A stretch of DNA of 64,000 nt, from the NCBI GenBank assembly GCA_963920635.1, contig OY987299.1, positions 63,160,692 to 63,224,691 of the forward strand, written 5' to 3'. Positions within the stretch are counted from its first letter, which is position 1, and each line of letters begins with the position of its first letter. The DNA is from Pseudeuparius sepicola. Lineage: Eukaryota > Arthropoda > Insecta > Coleoptera > Anthribidae. The notes under the pieces were generated by a model. That model worked only from the letters and a program-made list of their open reading frames with translations. It made no database searches and was not told the origin of the DNA. Of the stretch, positions 44,771 to 56,178 are shown piece after piece. The translations under genes and the position numbers were made by a program.

Positions 44771-45916
44771 CAGGGTGTCCCGTTAATAATGGTCCATAGA
44801 GCACTGCACATATTTGGGGCCAAAATATGACGATTGAGGCTAATGTGCCTTATAGAAATGTTCTTTGTTTAAGAGATACAGGGCGTTGAAGTTCATTTTT
44901 TGAAATTGAATTATGGCTACATCTCCCAAAATAATGAAGCTGCTGAACTGAAATTTGGCACTGCTGTGTTTTGGGGGATGGAAAATAAGCTAAAAATATC
45001 AATTTTGCTGTATCTCACAGAGGGCGCCACTTGCGCTGTTTTGGGATCGTGTTTTTACTCCTAACTTTTTTGAGGTTATCTTTTTGATGTTGCAGGTCCA
45101 TGATTTTTAGGCATCTTTTCATTCTGCAAGAAAAAGGTACTCTTGTTTTATAACGATCAAATCAACGGTTTGCCTTGAAATTGCCAAAACGTGCCCCAAA
45201 ACAACTGTTGACTTCAATATTCGAAACATAAAATTTTCACCTACCGCTTTCAAATGTTACAAATCGACTGTACATTCAAAATGAAGAAAAAAATGCCAGA
45301 TGGGCATTGGTCGAAAAACCATTCGTTTTCTTGAAATAATTTGAATAGGAGTGCCAAGTTTCAATTCGTTCCATTTTGAAAACAAAACATTTTTGGTACA
45401 TTGTTCATAGCAATTTTTTTCTCACTTTAAATGGTAGTGAATCTGTAACATTTGAAAGTAGCAGGTAAAAATTTTATTTTTCGAATGTTGGAGTCTACAG
45501 GTGTTTCGGGGCACATTTTGCCAATTTCAACGCAAACGGTTGATTTTATCGTTATGAAGCAAGATACCTTTTTGTTGTAGAATGAAAAGATGCCTTAAAA
45601 TGATGGACCTGAAACATCAAAAAGATAACCTCAAAAAAGTTAGGAGTAAAAACACGATCCAAAAACAGCGCAAGTGGCGCCCTCTGTGAGATACAGCAAA
45701 ATTGATATTTTTAGCTTATTTTCCATCCCCCAAAACACAGCAGTGCCAAATTTCAGTACAGCAGCTTCATTATTTTGGGAGATGTAGCCATAATTCAATT
45801 TCAAAAAATGAACTTCAAACAACAACATTTCTATAAGGCATATTAGCCTCAATCGTCACATTTTGGCCCCAAAATATGTGCAGTTGCTCTATGGACCATT
45901 ATTAACGGGACACCCG
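44771..45916. mobile_element. TA-flanked foldback, CAGGGTGTCCCGTTAATAATG ends
   Basis: Ends CAGGGTGTCCCGTTAATAAT and ATTATTAACGGGACACCCG, the right one lacking one T. TA flanks lie at 44769-44770 and 45917-45918. Long arms mirror each other through GGGCGCCACTTGCGCTGTTT and TTTTGAGGTTATC blocks. About 1146 bp; no gene. Confidence 0.85.
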
Positions 45917-45918
45917 TA

Positions 45919-46886
45919 TAGGTTCGCTAGTCTACGTAGAAGGAATCTAGACTGAAGTAATTAGGTAGTTTCTTAATTTAAGAACCTTAAATGCTCCCAA
46001 GAAAAATAATTTTAATTTATTTAGATTAGGTTTAGAAATAGAAGTGGTTTTATATAATAAGTTCCTATGTCCTGCGAATACCTTGTTTAGATATTGAGCA
46101 TAACTTTTACTTGACTTTGTATATAAACTTTATCTTGCTCAAAAAAAATATTATAAACTGATAACATAATATAAATATATTAACATATTTTTGTTGTTTG
46201 TTATAAAAACTTTAAGATCTTTACGTCTTCCAATAAAGTTTTATTTTAATTAGTTTAGACTATTTTTTTAAAGACATTATGTATAAGTACTTAAATAGCA
46301 ACCAAAGATAGAATAAACTAAAGTTTAGATACTTTATTATTTTTTGTTTGTTTTTTTCGTTATATTAGGATTAGGTAAGTTATTGTTTGTCGTACTCTTT
46401 TTTAATAAAATTTTTAAAAATATTTTGTTGTTTTGCTTTACCCGCCTCAGAAAAAAAAACTACGCCGCTGGTTGGGTTAGCATTGATGCCCATTCATAGA
46501 GATATAAAAATATCCGGTTTTTTTTTTGCACCTGAGTGTAGATATCTAAAAATATAATTTCCAACTTTTATAAACAACGTATTTATATTATGGAAGACTT
46601 GATAAAAATTAGTTAATTTTCATTTGTTTTTGGATATTTGTTTGCAAAATGTCTAAATATGTCTAATTAGGTTATGATTTTAAGTATTTTAGTTTACTTT
46701 ATAGGTTATAAATATGACACATTTTTGTCTAAAAATTGGCTAATATGTCAAATTTGGATATAAATTTGATAATTTTTAAACAAAAATTTGTCATATTTAT
46801 AACCTATTTCGGTTGGTACTTACGTGCAAGTCTCAAGGACATTCATTGAGGCGGAGATAGCCGAAGAGCGTGCTGCGTTAGTTACG
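45919..46886. other. Unassigned, with a small foldback at 46700-46807
   Basis: AT-rich. ATAGGTTATAAATATGACA and its inverse form 46700-46807. A phrase ATTCATAGAGATATAAAAAT near 46494 also occurs at 44727. Confidence 0.5.
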
Positions 46887-47288
46887 TACAGGGTGTCCCA
46901 AACTCGACGCCCCAGGGTTATTATAGGCAAACAAAAACAACCAGTAAAAATTTGACTTGTGGGTTTCTTGTAGGATAAATATAGGTTAAGACGTCATAAA
47001 ATATATTTTCCCCAGGACCATACCCGTTTCTCTTTATATTTGGAAAGAGCACGTCTTTCTGATAAAGTTTTGTAGATAATTTTTTTGATATATTGTTTCA
47101 TTAAAAAGTTATATGCGTATAACTTGTAAACATATGAAATAGATGCCATGGAATTTTTTTAATAAAAATCAAGCTAGCCATGACTTATGAAGGTATATTT
47201 TTGACAGAAACAATTATCGACAGATTGCTTGAACAGATGTAGGTATTATGGAAAAAGTATTAAAATTTTATTATTAGTTACAAAAATA

Positions 47289-47681
47289 CAGAGTGTTCGA
47301 AAAATAGACGGAGATATTTTAGAGGGTGATTCCTTGTTCAAAAATATGAAAAAAAGTTTCTATAAATATGGGTCCGGAAATGCAGAGTTTTCAAGGCAGT
47401 GGCGTATATTTTTTTCCAATAATATTCGCTAAGGTGCCCCCGGGACGCCACTGGACTTAATAATTTTCATCTACATATTAGGGCTAAATTAGCCTCTTAA
47501 TACAACAAATAACATTACCAAATTTCAACAGAATCGATATTTTTTAAGATTTTTTTAAATTTAACATCCTGTATCTTGAAAACTCTGCATTTCCGGACCC
47601 ATATTTAGAGAAACTTTTTTTCATATTTTTTAACAAGGAATCACCCTCTAATATATCTCCGTCTATTTTTCAAACACCCTG
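47289..47681. mobile_element. Nested 393-bp TA-flanked MITE
   Basis: Ends CAGAGTGTTCGAAAAATAGA and TCTATTTTTCAAACACCCTG, between TA at 47287-47288 and 47682-47683. Within it, CAGTGGCGTATA and ACGCCACTG (47397-47452) bound a ~55-bp hAT-like scrap. Confidence 0.85.
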
Positions 47682-47868
47682 TATAACTGTATGAACGCCT
47701 TTTTAAGAAAAACTGTTATTATAAACCCTTATTATGTATTATATTTTTAAAAACCTAGCAATTTTAGCGAAAAACAAAAGCCAACAATATAAAAGAAATG
47801 TTAGGTAGGTTCTTACTTATAGGTAAATAATTTTCAATGTGACTACCTTCTTTTAATTAACATTAAGT

Positions 47869-48640
47869 CTAGACGGCGCGGCGTATTTCAGAAATCCCCA
47901 TAAATGGAAATCTAATGGTGTTAAATCTGGCGACTTTCCTGGCGGGACCATTTATTCTAATCCATTTGTTTCGAAACTCATTATTTAGAAATTCTTTTAC
48001 AATGTTGGACTGGTGTGCTGGAGCTCCGTCGTGTTGAAACCATATGGTTATTCTTAACAATGGCACATTTTCCATGAGAACTGGCAGATGTTGTTGCAAA
48101 AATTGGAGGTATGCTATTTCAGTTAAAACTCCTTCGTAAACATATGGCCCAACTAAATGATGACTAATAATTATGCCACACCATACATTAATGCCGAAGT
48201 GTCCCTGATTCCGAATTGGATTGACAATATGAGGATGAGGATATTTGAAAAAAAGGTTGTCAACAACCTCGGTCAAGTATAATCAAGCCTCTTTTCTTTA
48301 TTTGCCTCTCCCAAATCTTCTAGATAATGTAATTTAAAGTCATGATGTTTGTTTTCTTTCATAATTCGTTGTATGGACGACTTCTTCAAATTTATAATTC
48401 TCTACTAGCTTGTCTAATTGAGTTTCTCGAGTAATCTTCAAAATATTGTATCACTTGGACTGTTGTTTGTTGCGAACTATTCTTCTAATAATTGATTTGC
48501 CCTTGCGAGCAGAAGTTTTTTCTAATCGAATACCTAAACATTTTGTGATCAAGAACGTGTTCAGGATATTTCTCCCTATAAATTCTAACGGCTCTTCTAG
48601 CAATTTTTTCAGCTTCTCCATAGACTAATTATTAGGTACA
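47869..48640 (-). pseudogene. Mariner-like transposase, degenerate
   Basis: Reading leftward from about 48640: YGEAEKIARRAVRIYREKYP (N-terminal helix-turn-helix region), then broken frames including SSIQRIMKE. An open stretch from 48276 gives FFKYPHPHIVNPIRNQGHFG, INVWCGIIISHHLVGPYVYE and FQHDGAPAHQSNIVKEFL with the second catalytic Asp. In a shifted frame near 47930 the third acidic motif appears as KSPDLTPLDFHLWG, about 33 residues further, which fits the mariner D-D34-D class. The first catalytic Asp was not located with confidence. Encodes a cut-and-paste enzyme for TA-flanked elements; several stops and shifts make it dead. Confidence 0.75.
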
Positions 48641-48861
48641 TATAAACTATTTCGTTGTGTGTTACCACTATTGAAGTTTTATGATACGTTCAATGACTGG
48701 ATACAACTACTAAATGTCAAGATAAGGTATTTCAATTGTGACAGGTCAGAATAATAAATTATCAACTGTCAATTGTTTTCCATGGATACTCGATCAAATC
48801 AAGGCTAATTTGATTCAGGATATATACTTTGTATTACACGAATATAATCTCTAATTTTTGC

Positions 48862-49120
48862 AGTAACAGTTGCCAGTTCTCATGGAAAATGTGCCATTGC
48901 ATTTAAGAAGAACCATGTGGTTTCAACACGACGGAGCTCCACCACACAAAGCCAACATTGTAAAAGAATTTCTAAGTAATGAGTTTGGAAACAAATAGAT
49001 TGGAATAAATAGCCACATAAAATGAAAAGTCGCCAGACTTAACTCTATTAGGTTTCTATTTATGAAAATTCCTGAAAAACTTTGTATACAAAATTCCATG
49101 CCGGAATATTGATGATTTAA
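48862..49120 (+). pseudogene. Inverted second copy of the mariner transposase 3' part
   Basis: QQLPVLMENVPLHLRRTMWF followed by QHDGAPPHKANIVKEFLSN repeats the left-arm protein with substitutions; a stop follows GNK. It reads outward to the right, mirror to 47869-48276. It shows the foldback arose by duplication of the gene's 3' end in opposite orientation. Confidence 0.8.
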
Positions 49121-49592
49121 TAGAAAAATATCACCAAAGACAGTTTTTCTTAAAAGGCGTTCATATACAGTTATATTTTTATAACTAATAATAAAATTTT
49201 AATACTTTTGCCACAATACATCTGTCCGAGCATCTGTCAATTGTTTCTGCTAAAAATATACCTTCATAAGTCATGGCTAACTCGATTTCCATAAAAAAGT
49301 ACTATGGCATCTTTTTCACATTTTTACAAATAATACGCATATAACTTTTTAATGCAACAAGATATAAAAAATATATTTCCGAAAGTTTATCAGAACAACG
49401 TGCTCTTTCCAAATATAAAGAGAAACAGGTATGGTCCTGGAAAAAATATATTTGATAACGTCATAAAGTATATTTCCCAAATTCCCAAAAAATAACTTTT
49501 TGGCCCAAAAGCACCAAATGTCAAATTTGTTCTGGGTGTTTTTGTTTGCCTATAATAGCCCCTGGGGCGTCGAGTGTGCGACACCCTGTACC

Positions 49593-50474
49593 TATGCTTA
49601 AAGGTATAGTTGCGACATCTTGCGGAGAGTAGAGAAGTTGAGAGCTAGAGCATGTTCTGGAAAAGTTCTGCTGTGCGATCGCTTGTCTGGAAGATTCGAG
49701 TACTTTCAATGCTTCTCGAATATGTTCTAGGCACCGAGGACGCGTGGTACAAATACGGGAGACAATCGAGGGTTGTTGGATACAAAGTTTGAAGTTTGAA
49801 TTCCGAGCAACAAGTGCCATCTGAATAATGCGACTAATAACTAAATATTTTTAATTTTTGTAGTTAATTTATTCCTAGGAAGTTTGGTTGTTAAATTATG
49901 GCTACCTAGCTAATACACACTGAATAAGTAAAATATTTGCCGTTGTTAGATTCTCTCCCAAAATACAACTCGTTATAATCCCAATGCTAATAAAATATCT
50001 ACCACTCCTGCTCGTGGTATATTCACATTTTGGATTATAATTCGTAAAATTAACGAAATGTATTATCAATAATAGGCACACCACTAGTTTTATTGAACCT
50101 TTACCATTAGTAGCATCAAGACAATTTTATTCTCTTCGATTACATTGGATTTTTGGCAGGAGATATGGAAAGCGACTTTATTATTTGCATAGTACTATTG
50201 TTTATAAGGAAAAGAAAATAATTATAAGGAAGAATTTAATTTCCTCAAAGAATCGAGTCCACTGCACCCGATCCTAATAATAAGTAAGATATCCAGAACC
50301 TCATTGTATAAATTGAATTAATAACTGGCAATTTCTCTTGAGAATATTATTTGGAGTTAACTGTACAATACTACTATCTAAATCCAAAGCTACCGCAGGT
50401 ACCTACAGAAACAAGAGTGCCTATAAACCGAATGGGGCGTCCAAGAAATCGGTAATTAAAATTTGTCCACTCAC
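49593..50474. other. No recognised repeat; probably intron of the host gene
   Basis: AT-rich sequence downstream of the splice donor at 50473-50474. Presumed intronic because the exon at 50475-50713 ends here. Confidence 0.4.
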
Positions 50475-50713
50475 CGTAAATTGCTTTTCCCCAGAAGGAC
50501 CGATCGTGGGCACTTTGTTGTGAAGGTCTCTTTCGTTGTCCCATTTCCACCGGCTGTCAATTGTTTTTATATGACTAATTATCGTGCCGGCTATACTAGA
50601 ATCGGGTTTTACTTCCACATTTTTCATTTCTTGTTCACACAAACTTCCCGGCGACCAAATACTGTGCGTTCTTGACCTGCCTTTTAAGGACAGATTCAGA
50701 GGAGCATCTTCGT
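50475..50713 (-). CDS. Internal exon of a host gene with a PLNLS-type corepressor motif
   Basis: On the minus strand a strong acceptor (TTTTTTCCGTTTCAG, ending at 50714) and donor (GTGAGTGG, from 50474) bracket 239 bp that is open across its length. It enters with two bases of a split codon and leaves at a codon boundary. It reads EDAPLNLSLKGRSRTHSIW, SPGSLCEQEMKNVEVKPD, SIAGTIISHIKTIDSRWKWD, NERDLHNKVPTIGPSGEKQF. PLNLS resembles the PxDLS/PLNLS motif by which transcription regulators recruit CtBP. Charged, low-complexity-free sequence and clean splice sites set it apart from the transposon frames around it. I infer a nuclear regulator, gene unknown. Apparent coding continuing beyond both splice sites is intronic. 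Confidence 0.7.
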
Positions 50714-50933
50714 CTGAAACGGAAAAAACTTTTGACAATGTCCCACCAAATTACCTCAGCATTTCAATGCCGACTTCATCTTCGAGACCCAAAGAAATGA
50801 AATGAGAATGAAAATAAGATATTTCAGAAATATTTCTTTAGGGGAAACCGGGGCAAGTTGTACCTCACTTTTTTACATATTGATAAATTTTGTAAAAACT
50901 ATTTGTAGTACACGTTCGAAATTTGCTCATAAC

Positions 50934-51763
50934 TAAAGGGCGGAATATATGCAAATTGCATATATATGCATTTTTTGCACATTTTATTCAATTTCGCAAA
51001 ACACTGCATATTTCTGGAAAAACTATATTTTTGTGCATATTTGCATGTTTTTCCTATATTTATTTATAGATATAAGATATAACCAATATTATGAGAGCCC
51101 AGAGACAACTCGCATCAGTGTGTAGTGCAAAGTCAAGAAATCCTGAAAAATGTGGATTAGAGATATAATTCTTTCATTAGAAAGTAGTAATTTAGGTTTA
51201 AGCGAATCGATTGATTTTGTTCAAACATTTTCCGCTAAATGTAGAGGTTCCCGGTGATGTAGGTATTAAAGTTAGAAAATAATTAGTTGCTGTAGAAAAG
51301 AATGAAGTGTTTAAATATTTAATGGCAGTAAAGAGTATTTTTGATGGTAAATCATCGTCCAAGTTGCACCTTGGCCTTATACCTTACTACCCAAATTAAA
51401 ACATTGTCCTATTACATCGGCAGATGTTGAGAGAAGCTTTTCAATATATAAACATATTTTTACCGACAGAAGGCAAATACTTTTATTGGAAAAAAAATTC
51501 AAATTAAAATGTTTTTATAATTCTGCTTTAATATAGGTATTTTACGAGGTATTTTATGTATTTGTTTTCCTTAAATTTTTCTTAAAAAACCTTTTCTCTA
51601 AAATCAGTTTTGGTGTTTTTTAAGGTATTTGTACATGTAAAATAAATGCATATTATTGCATATTTGGCCAAATAAATGCATATTATTGCATATTTTAAAT
51701 AAAAATGATGCATATATATGCGCATATTTCGATTGAAATTAAATGCATATATTCCGCCCTTTA
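50934..51763 (+). mobile_element. hAT-type nonautonomous element, copy 2, complete
   Basis: Ends TAAAGGGCGGAATATATGCA and TGCATATATTCCGCCCTTTA, flanked by CTCATAAC at 50926-50933 and 51764-51771. Length 830 bp. Copy 1 (16953-17857) is in the opposite orientation. Confidence 0.9.
51409..51490 (+). pseudogene. hAT transposase dimerisation-domain remnant
   Basis: The frame PITSADVERSFSIYK then HIFTDRRQILLLE is the hallmark C-terminal dimerisation segment of hAT transposases. Only this ~27-codon piece and short flanks remain, without the zinc finger or catalytic core. The same motif is decayed in copy 1 on the minus strand at 17275-17360. Confidence 0.8.
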
Positions 51764-51771
51764 CTCATAAC

Positions 51772-52748
51772 ACACATATATTGCCCTACTTTCCCACAAT
51801 TTGACCGCCATCGAATGTCATTATAGGCCACGCGGCGGTGGTCCAAAAGTACAAGTTTTGTGCATTTTGGTCATAACAGCTGTAAAGGCAATGTAACTAG
51901 TAATGAGATTGTTAACATTCAAATGAATTGGGATTAATTTTAAGTGAGAGGAAAAATTGCAACGTTGCAATACGCAGGCATGAGTCGAGCGAGGGCGTAA
52001 CCACTTTTGAATTTGTTGACGGTAAATATAATTTGTTAATTTCATTTGGATCGTTTGTTCAAAAATATGAATTATGTTAGGTTTTGAAAATCGTAATGAT
52101 TTTTTTATAGGTGTTGGAGATTGGAATTAGGTGTTGCCAGTAGTAACAGTGGATATATGGAGGCTTCGCCACTGAATCTGTTCACAATAATGCGCAGAAC
52201 AACATAATATGTTAATACATACCAAATCTGTCTCGGCTAAAAAAGTTCTAAGAAAAAAATATCGGTTTTCCTAAAAACTTCCCCATATAATAATATATGA
52301 CCTTAGGATGGCTTCCTATGGTAAAAATGCCTGGAATCATAGATTAAAGGAGCCATAGATAGTCAAAAGCATTGTTGAACCCGTCCGCAAAAATCCTGAA
52401 CAGATAAATTGTAATGTTGTAGTTTTTATATCAAATTTTATGCAAAATATTTGGTGTAGCATGCGGAAATTTCAACAATGGTTCTGACAGTATAATATAT
52501 GTAGCTTTGTCTATACCGGAATGCAATTTGTTCGTCATAAAAACCGCTACAAAATGGTGCCAGTCTGATTCTTATAAATGCAACAATTAACTTGGAAAAT
52601 CGAAAAACTGCAGTTTTTACCGAAAAATTAAGTGTTATTTTAAGTTGCAATGAAAATTTAAATTATTGATCCAACTAAACGAAACTCGTGCAAATTATAC
52701 TTAAAACTATTTACAATAAGTACCCGGAAATTCAATATCGTATAAATG
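51772..52748. other. Unassigned, includes dispersed repeat 52518-52662
   Basis: 52518-52662 (GGAATGCAATTTG ... ACTGCAGTTTTTAC ... AAATTAAGTGTTATTTT) recurs inverted at 56045-56169, with substitutions. The remainder shows no gene. Confidence 0.5.
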
Positions 52749-53605
52749 CAGTGTGTCCCCAGATGGGGTACCGCACTCTTGTAAAGTTTCTTATATTTGA
52801 TTTTCGAGAAAAAGTCTTTCTTGATAAAAAGTTTTGCTTGTTCTTAAAATAAGATTGGCATGGAAAAAGTTAACATTACTTGTACTGGGTGACCAGAAAT
52901 TGAAAAAGCCTTAATTAACATAGGAGTCAACTGCCTCTGTTTGTAAAGATACTGAAAAAAGTTATAAAGAAAATTTGTTCATCGTGTTAAGTTACTTACG
53001 TGTACAAAATTTCAAAGTGTAACGCCTACTTTGATTTTTGATTTTTTTTGTTTTTCTTCGATTAAATGATTTTCTGTAAGTAGTATGACAAAACTCTATT
53101 AACAAAAGTTCCTCGGAGTATTAAACTATGTACGACGAAAAAATTTTGACAATCCTGGCCTACTTTGATTTTCTTCCAATATTTTCCAAAATACAAAGTA
53201 AAGGCCTAGAATTGTTAAATTTTGTCATCAGGCGCAGTTTTCCATTCTGGGTAACTTTTGTTAATACAGTTTTGTCATACTATTTACAGAAAACCGTTTA
53301 ATCAAAGAAAAACATCAAAAAATCAAAGTAGGCCTAACTCTTTGAAATTTTGTACACTTAAGTAACTTACCACGCTGAACAAGTTTTCTTTATAAATTTT
53401 TTCACTATCTCTACAAATGGAGGTAATTTACTTTTATGTTAATTAACTTTTTTTCAATTTTCTGGCCACTCAGTATAAGTAATATTAACTTTTTCCATGC
53501 CAACCTTATTTTAAGAACAACCAAAATTCTTTATCGAGAATGACTTTGACAAATGAAATATAAGGAACTTTACAAGAGTGCGGTACCTCATCTGGGGACA
53601 CACTG
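52749..53605. mobile_element. Foldback with CAGTGTGTCCCCAGATG ends
   Basis: Ends CAGTGTGTCCCCAGATGGGG and CATCTGGGGACACACTG; arms continue with TACCGCACTCTTGTAAAG, and AAAAAGTTAA near 52866 is mirrored near 53480. TA follows on the right (53606-53607); the left flank is TG. No gene. Confidence 0.8.
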
Positions 53606-53719
53606 TATAATATGCGACAAAAACAAAAACGTGCAAAAAACATTGTTTGATTTTATTCTCTATTTTCGATCGCATTGTTGTCATTATTCGATTAAAACAG
53701 TTTTAACAGTTGTTGTAAC

Positions 53720-54440
53720 CTAAACTGGTAAAATTCCACGAGTTCGAAGACAGCCGAATTATTGTGAATTAAGTGATTTTGAAAGGGGACATATGTAGAT
53801 AGGCTACGTGAGGCAGGAATTGGCTTTCGCGAAATTGCTATAGACGGATACAAAAAAACTGTTGCAACAACTATTCGTTGTTGGAGAAGCTGGTCAGAAG
53901 ATGGTAGACAACATCGCAGAAGAGACTCTGGGCGACCTAGAGTAACGACAGTTCAAGAAGAGAGGAGATTGAGATTGCTTGCCCTTAGGGATCGACATAG
54001 TACATCCAGATTGGTTTTTTTGAGAGAGATAGGTTGATTATTTGGGGTGGAATCAGCCGAGGAAGTAGAAATTCTCTAGTATTCTTCCAAGGCCATTTGA
54101 ATACCCAAAGCTACATTGATGAAGTTCTAGAACGGTTTGCTATACCGTACATTTAAGAGCTAAACAATGTCACGTTCCAACAAGACAATGCCCTACTTCA
54201 TATTGAAGCGGCTATAGTAGTGTCTGCAAGAGGCCCATATCAATATTCTCCCATTATCCGCACGTTTGCTCGACCTTTCGCCCATCGAACATAATATCTG
54301 GGATATGATGGGTCGAAGGGTGGGAATGCTTCGTAACCCTCCAATGAATTTAAAACAGCTGCATGATGCCCTACAAGTTGCTTGGGACGACATTCCTAAG
54401 GACTCCATATATCACGGAGGGGTAACAGATTACTAAATTT
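53720..54440 (+). pseudogene. Tc1-like transposase, middle deleted
   Basis: The paired helix-turn-helix region reads ELSDFERGH, RLREAGIGFREIAIDGYKKT, then WRSWSEDGRQ and SGRPRVTT (GRPR hook). After RDRHSTSRL the sequence jumps to DRLIIWGGISRGSRNSLVFF, so part of the catalytic core with the first Asp is deleted. Then SYIDEVLERFAIPYI, FQQDNALLHIEA (second Asp), LSPIEHNIWDMMG (Glu) across two frames, and PPMNLKQLHDALQVAWDDIP. Tc1-type DDE enzymes move TA-flanked DNA. Deletion, stops and shifts make it inactive. Its terminal repeats were not identified; the neighbouring foldback has unrelated ends. Confidence 0.8.
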
Positions 54441-54597
54441 TGACTATGTAGGATGGGATATTTAAAATAAACATTCAATTCAATTGTTACTTTTAACGCA
54501 CCATAAACACATGTAGAAAATTTGGTTACAAAATATAGGCTTTTACTTGTCACATAGTATACAAATTTGTTGTTTATCGATGTTTTTTACCTACATC

Positions 54598-55372
54598 CAC
54601 ATGTGCCTATAATTTTGAAATACAATACAATAGCTTCGTATATTATTGTGGTTGTGCATGTGCATATCTACATATTTATAATATAAGATGATGGAAATCG
54701 AACCTTTTTTGCAAATTCGATTTCGTTTATTTTTACAATTTTGGTGACGTTTTATACGGGTGCATAGTTTTTCACATTTATGAATAATTAATTAGACATC
54801 GGAAATTAAAGTTTTTTTAATTATGTTTTGCAATAAATCAATTTCCCAACTCGCAAATGCAAATATGGCAAATAGGTAATAAACGTTTATAAATCTCTGA
54901 TCATCTGAGATGACTTGTGAAACCTCCAACTTCTCTTTTACATTATTATTATTATTTTATAGGTTACCTATACTCCAAATCGTGAACTGTTTTGACAGTC
55001 AAGAAACGATTTCCAAAGGGTCAAATATTCTGTTGGAACATGATGTGAACTGTCCTCGTAGTTACGTACAGCGCTTATAACAACCGTACATCGTACGGTT
55101 TTTTGTTCAGTTGGAACGAACCTAAATTTGCACTAATGGTTATACGGAAACAAATCTAATTATTTATATAAACGTAAAAAACTATTGACCCGTATAAAAC
55201 GTCACCAAAATTGCAAAAATTAACGAAATCCAATTATGAAATAATGTCGATTCCCAGCATCTTGCAATATATTTATGCAAAATCTCAGTAGTATGTGAAG
55301 CATATATTGTATTGTATGATCCAATGTTACAGCAAAGTCTACAAAAACTACTTATAGGCGCGAGACATGTGA
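54598..55372. repeat. Large imperfect foldback
   Basis: Blocks ACATGTGCCTATAA, CAATACAATA, AAGATGATGGAAATCGA, GGATTTCGTT-type and TTTTGGTGACGTTTTATACG are mirrored between 54598-54775 and 55180-55372. No terminal motif or TSD was assigned. Confidence 0.7.
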
Positions 55373-55579
55373 AAAAGCTCCTTAAACAAAAAGTTCTGCA
55401 TATCTGATATTGGAGTTCCGGGTAGGTAGGTACCTAGTTATTGTAAAAAAGTATAGGTTTTACAAAAAAAAATGGACAATCACTAAAAATAACAGCTGTT
55501 TGCCCTGGATTTGGGGCTTGTACTGATAAAGCGACCTGCGTGTAAATCTCCATAACCCAAGATACAATGACAATAAGGA

Positions 55580-55760
55580 TGTAAGATTAGTGAGTGTAAA
55601 TGCTTACAAGAAAAATGGATATCTCTTTCTCTCGTAAATATATTTACACTCACTAATCTTACCAGGGGCGCCGACTCCAGGGGGGCACCGGGGCGCGTGC
55701 CCCCCATGCTAATTTTCATGGGGGGGGCTACGTCCCCCATGGGCATAGCCTCGGCCGGCG
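55580..55760. repeat. Small inverted repeat and a hAT-like end
   Basis: AAGATTAGTGAGTGTAAAT (about 55583) is inverted at 55647-55664. Immediately after, CAGGGGCGCCGACTCCAGG and a G-rich stretch resemble a hAT terminus; no second end was found. The matching TAAGATTAG edges may flank it. Confidence 0.45.
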
Positions 55761-56178
55761 GCAAAAAACTTGATTTAGACATTTTATTAAATACATTTAT
55801 AAATAAATCAGAACAAAGAAAAAATATATTTTTCCTCGAGACTGTTTCAATGTGATATGGCGTGATATGGCTATGTATATAGGTACCTGCCATTAGTGGT
55901 GACTTTGTTTTATGTTTTTTAGTTTATTTGTGAGTTTTTTTACAATTTTTAGTATTTTTATTGTTTTGTTAAAACAGAAAGTTATTTTATTTCACATGAG
56001 TCTCATTTATTTTAATCGATTATCAATATAAATTTTCAATATAAATTTTCACAGAAACTTAAAAATAACACTTAATTTTTCAGTAAAAACTGCAGTTTTT
56101 TGTTGCATTTATAACAATCACACCAGCGCCATTTTGTAGGTATTTTCGTTGGAAACAAATTGCATTCCAGGCATTTTT

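Larger units (their letters stand above)
46889..49588. mobile_element. Mariner-type foldback with transposase in both arms
   Basis: Ends CAGGGTGTCCCAAACTCGAC and the inverse GTCGAGTGTGCGACACCCTG, between TA at 46887-46888 and 49589-49590. The left part contains most of a transposase gene on the minus strand. The right part repeats, in inverse, the gene's 3' half and flank. The left arm carries a younger nested element (47289-47681); the matching place in the right arm (about 49170-49180) is the unfilled site. About 2.3 kb without the nested copy. Confidence 0.85.
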
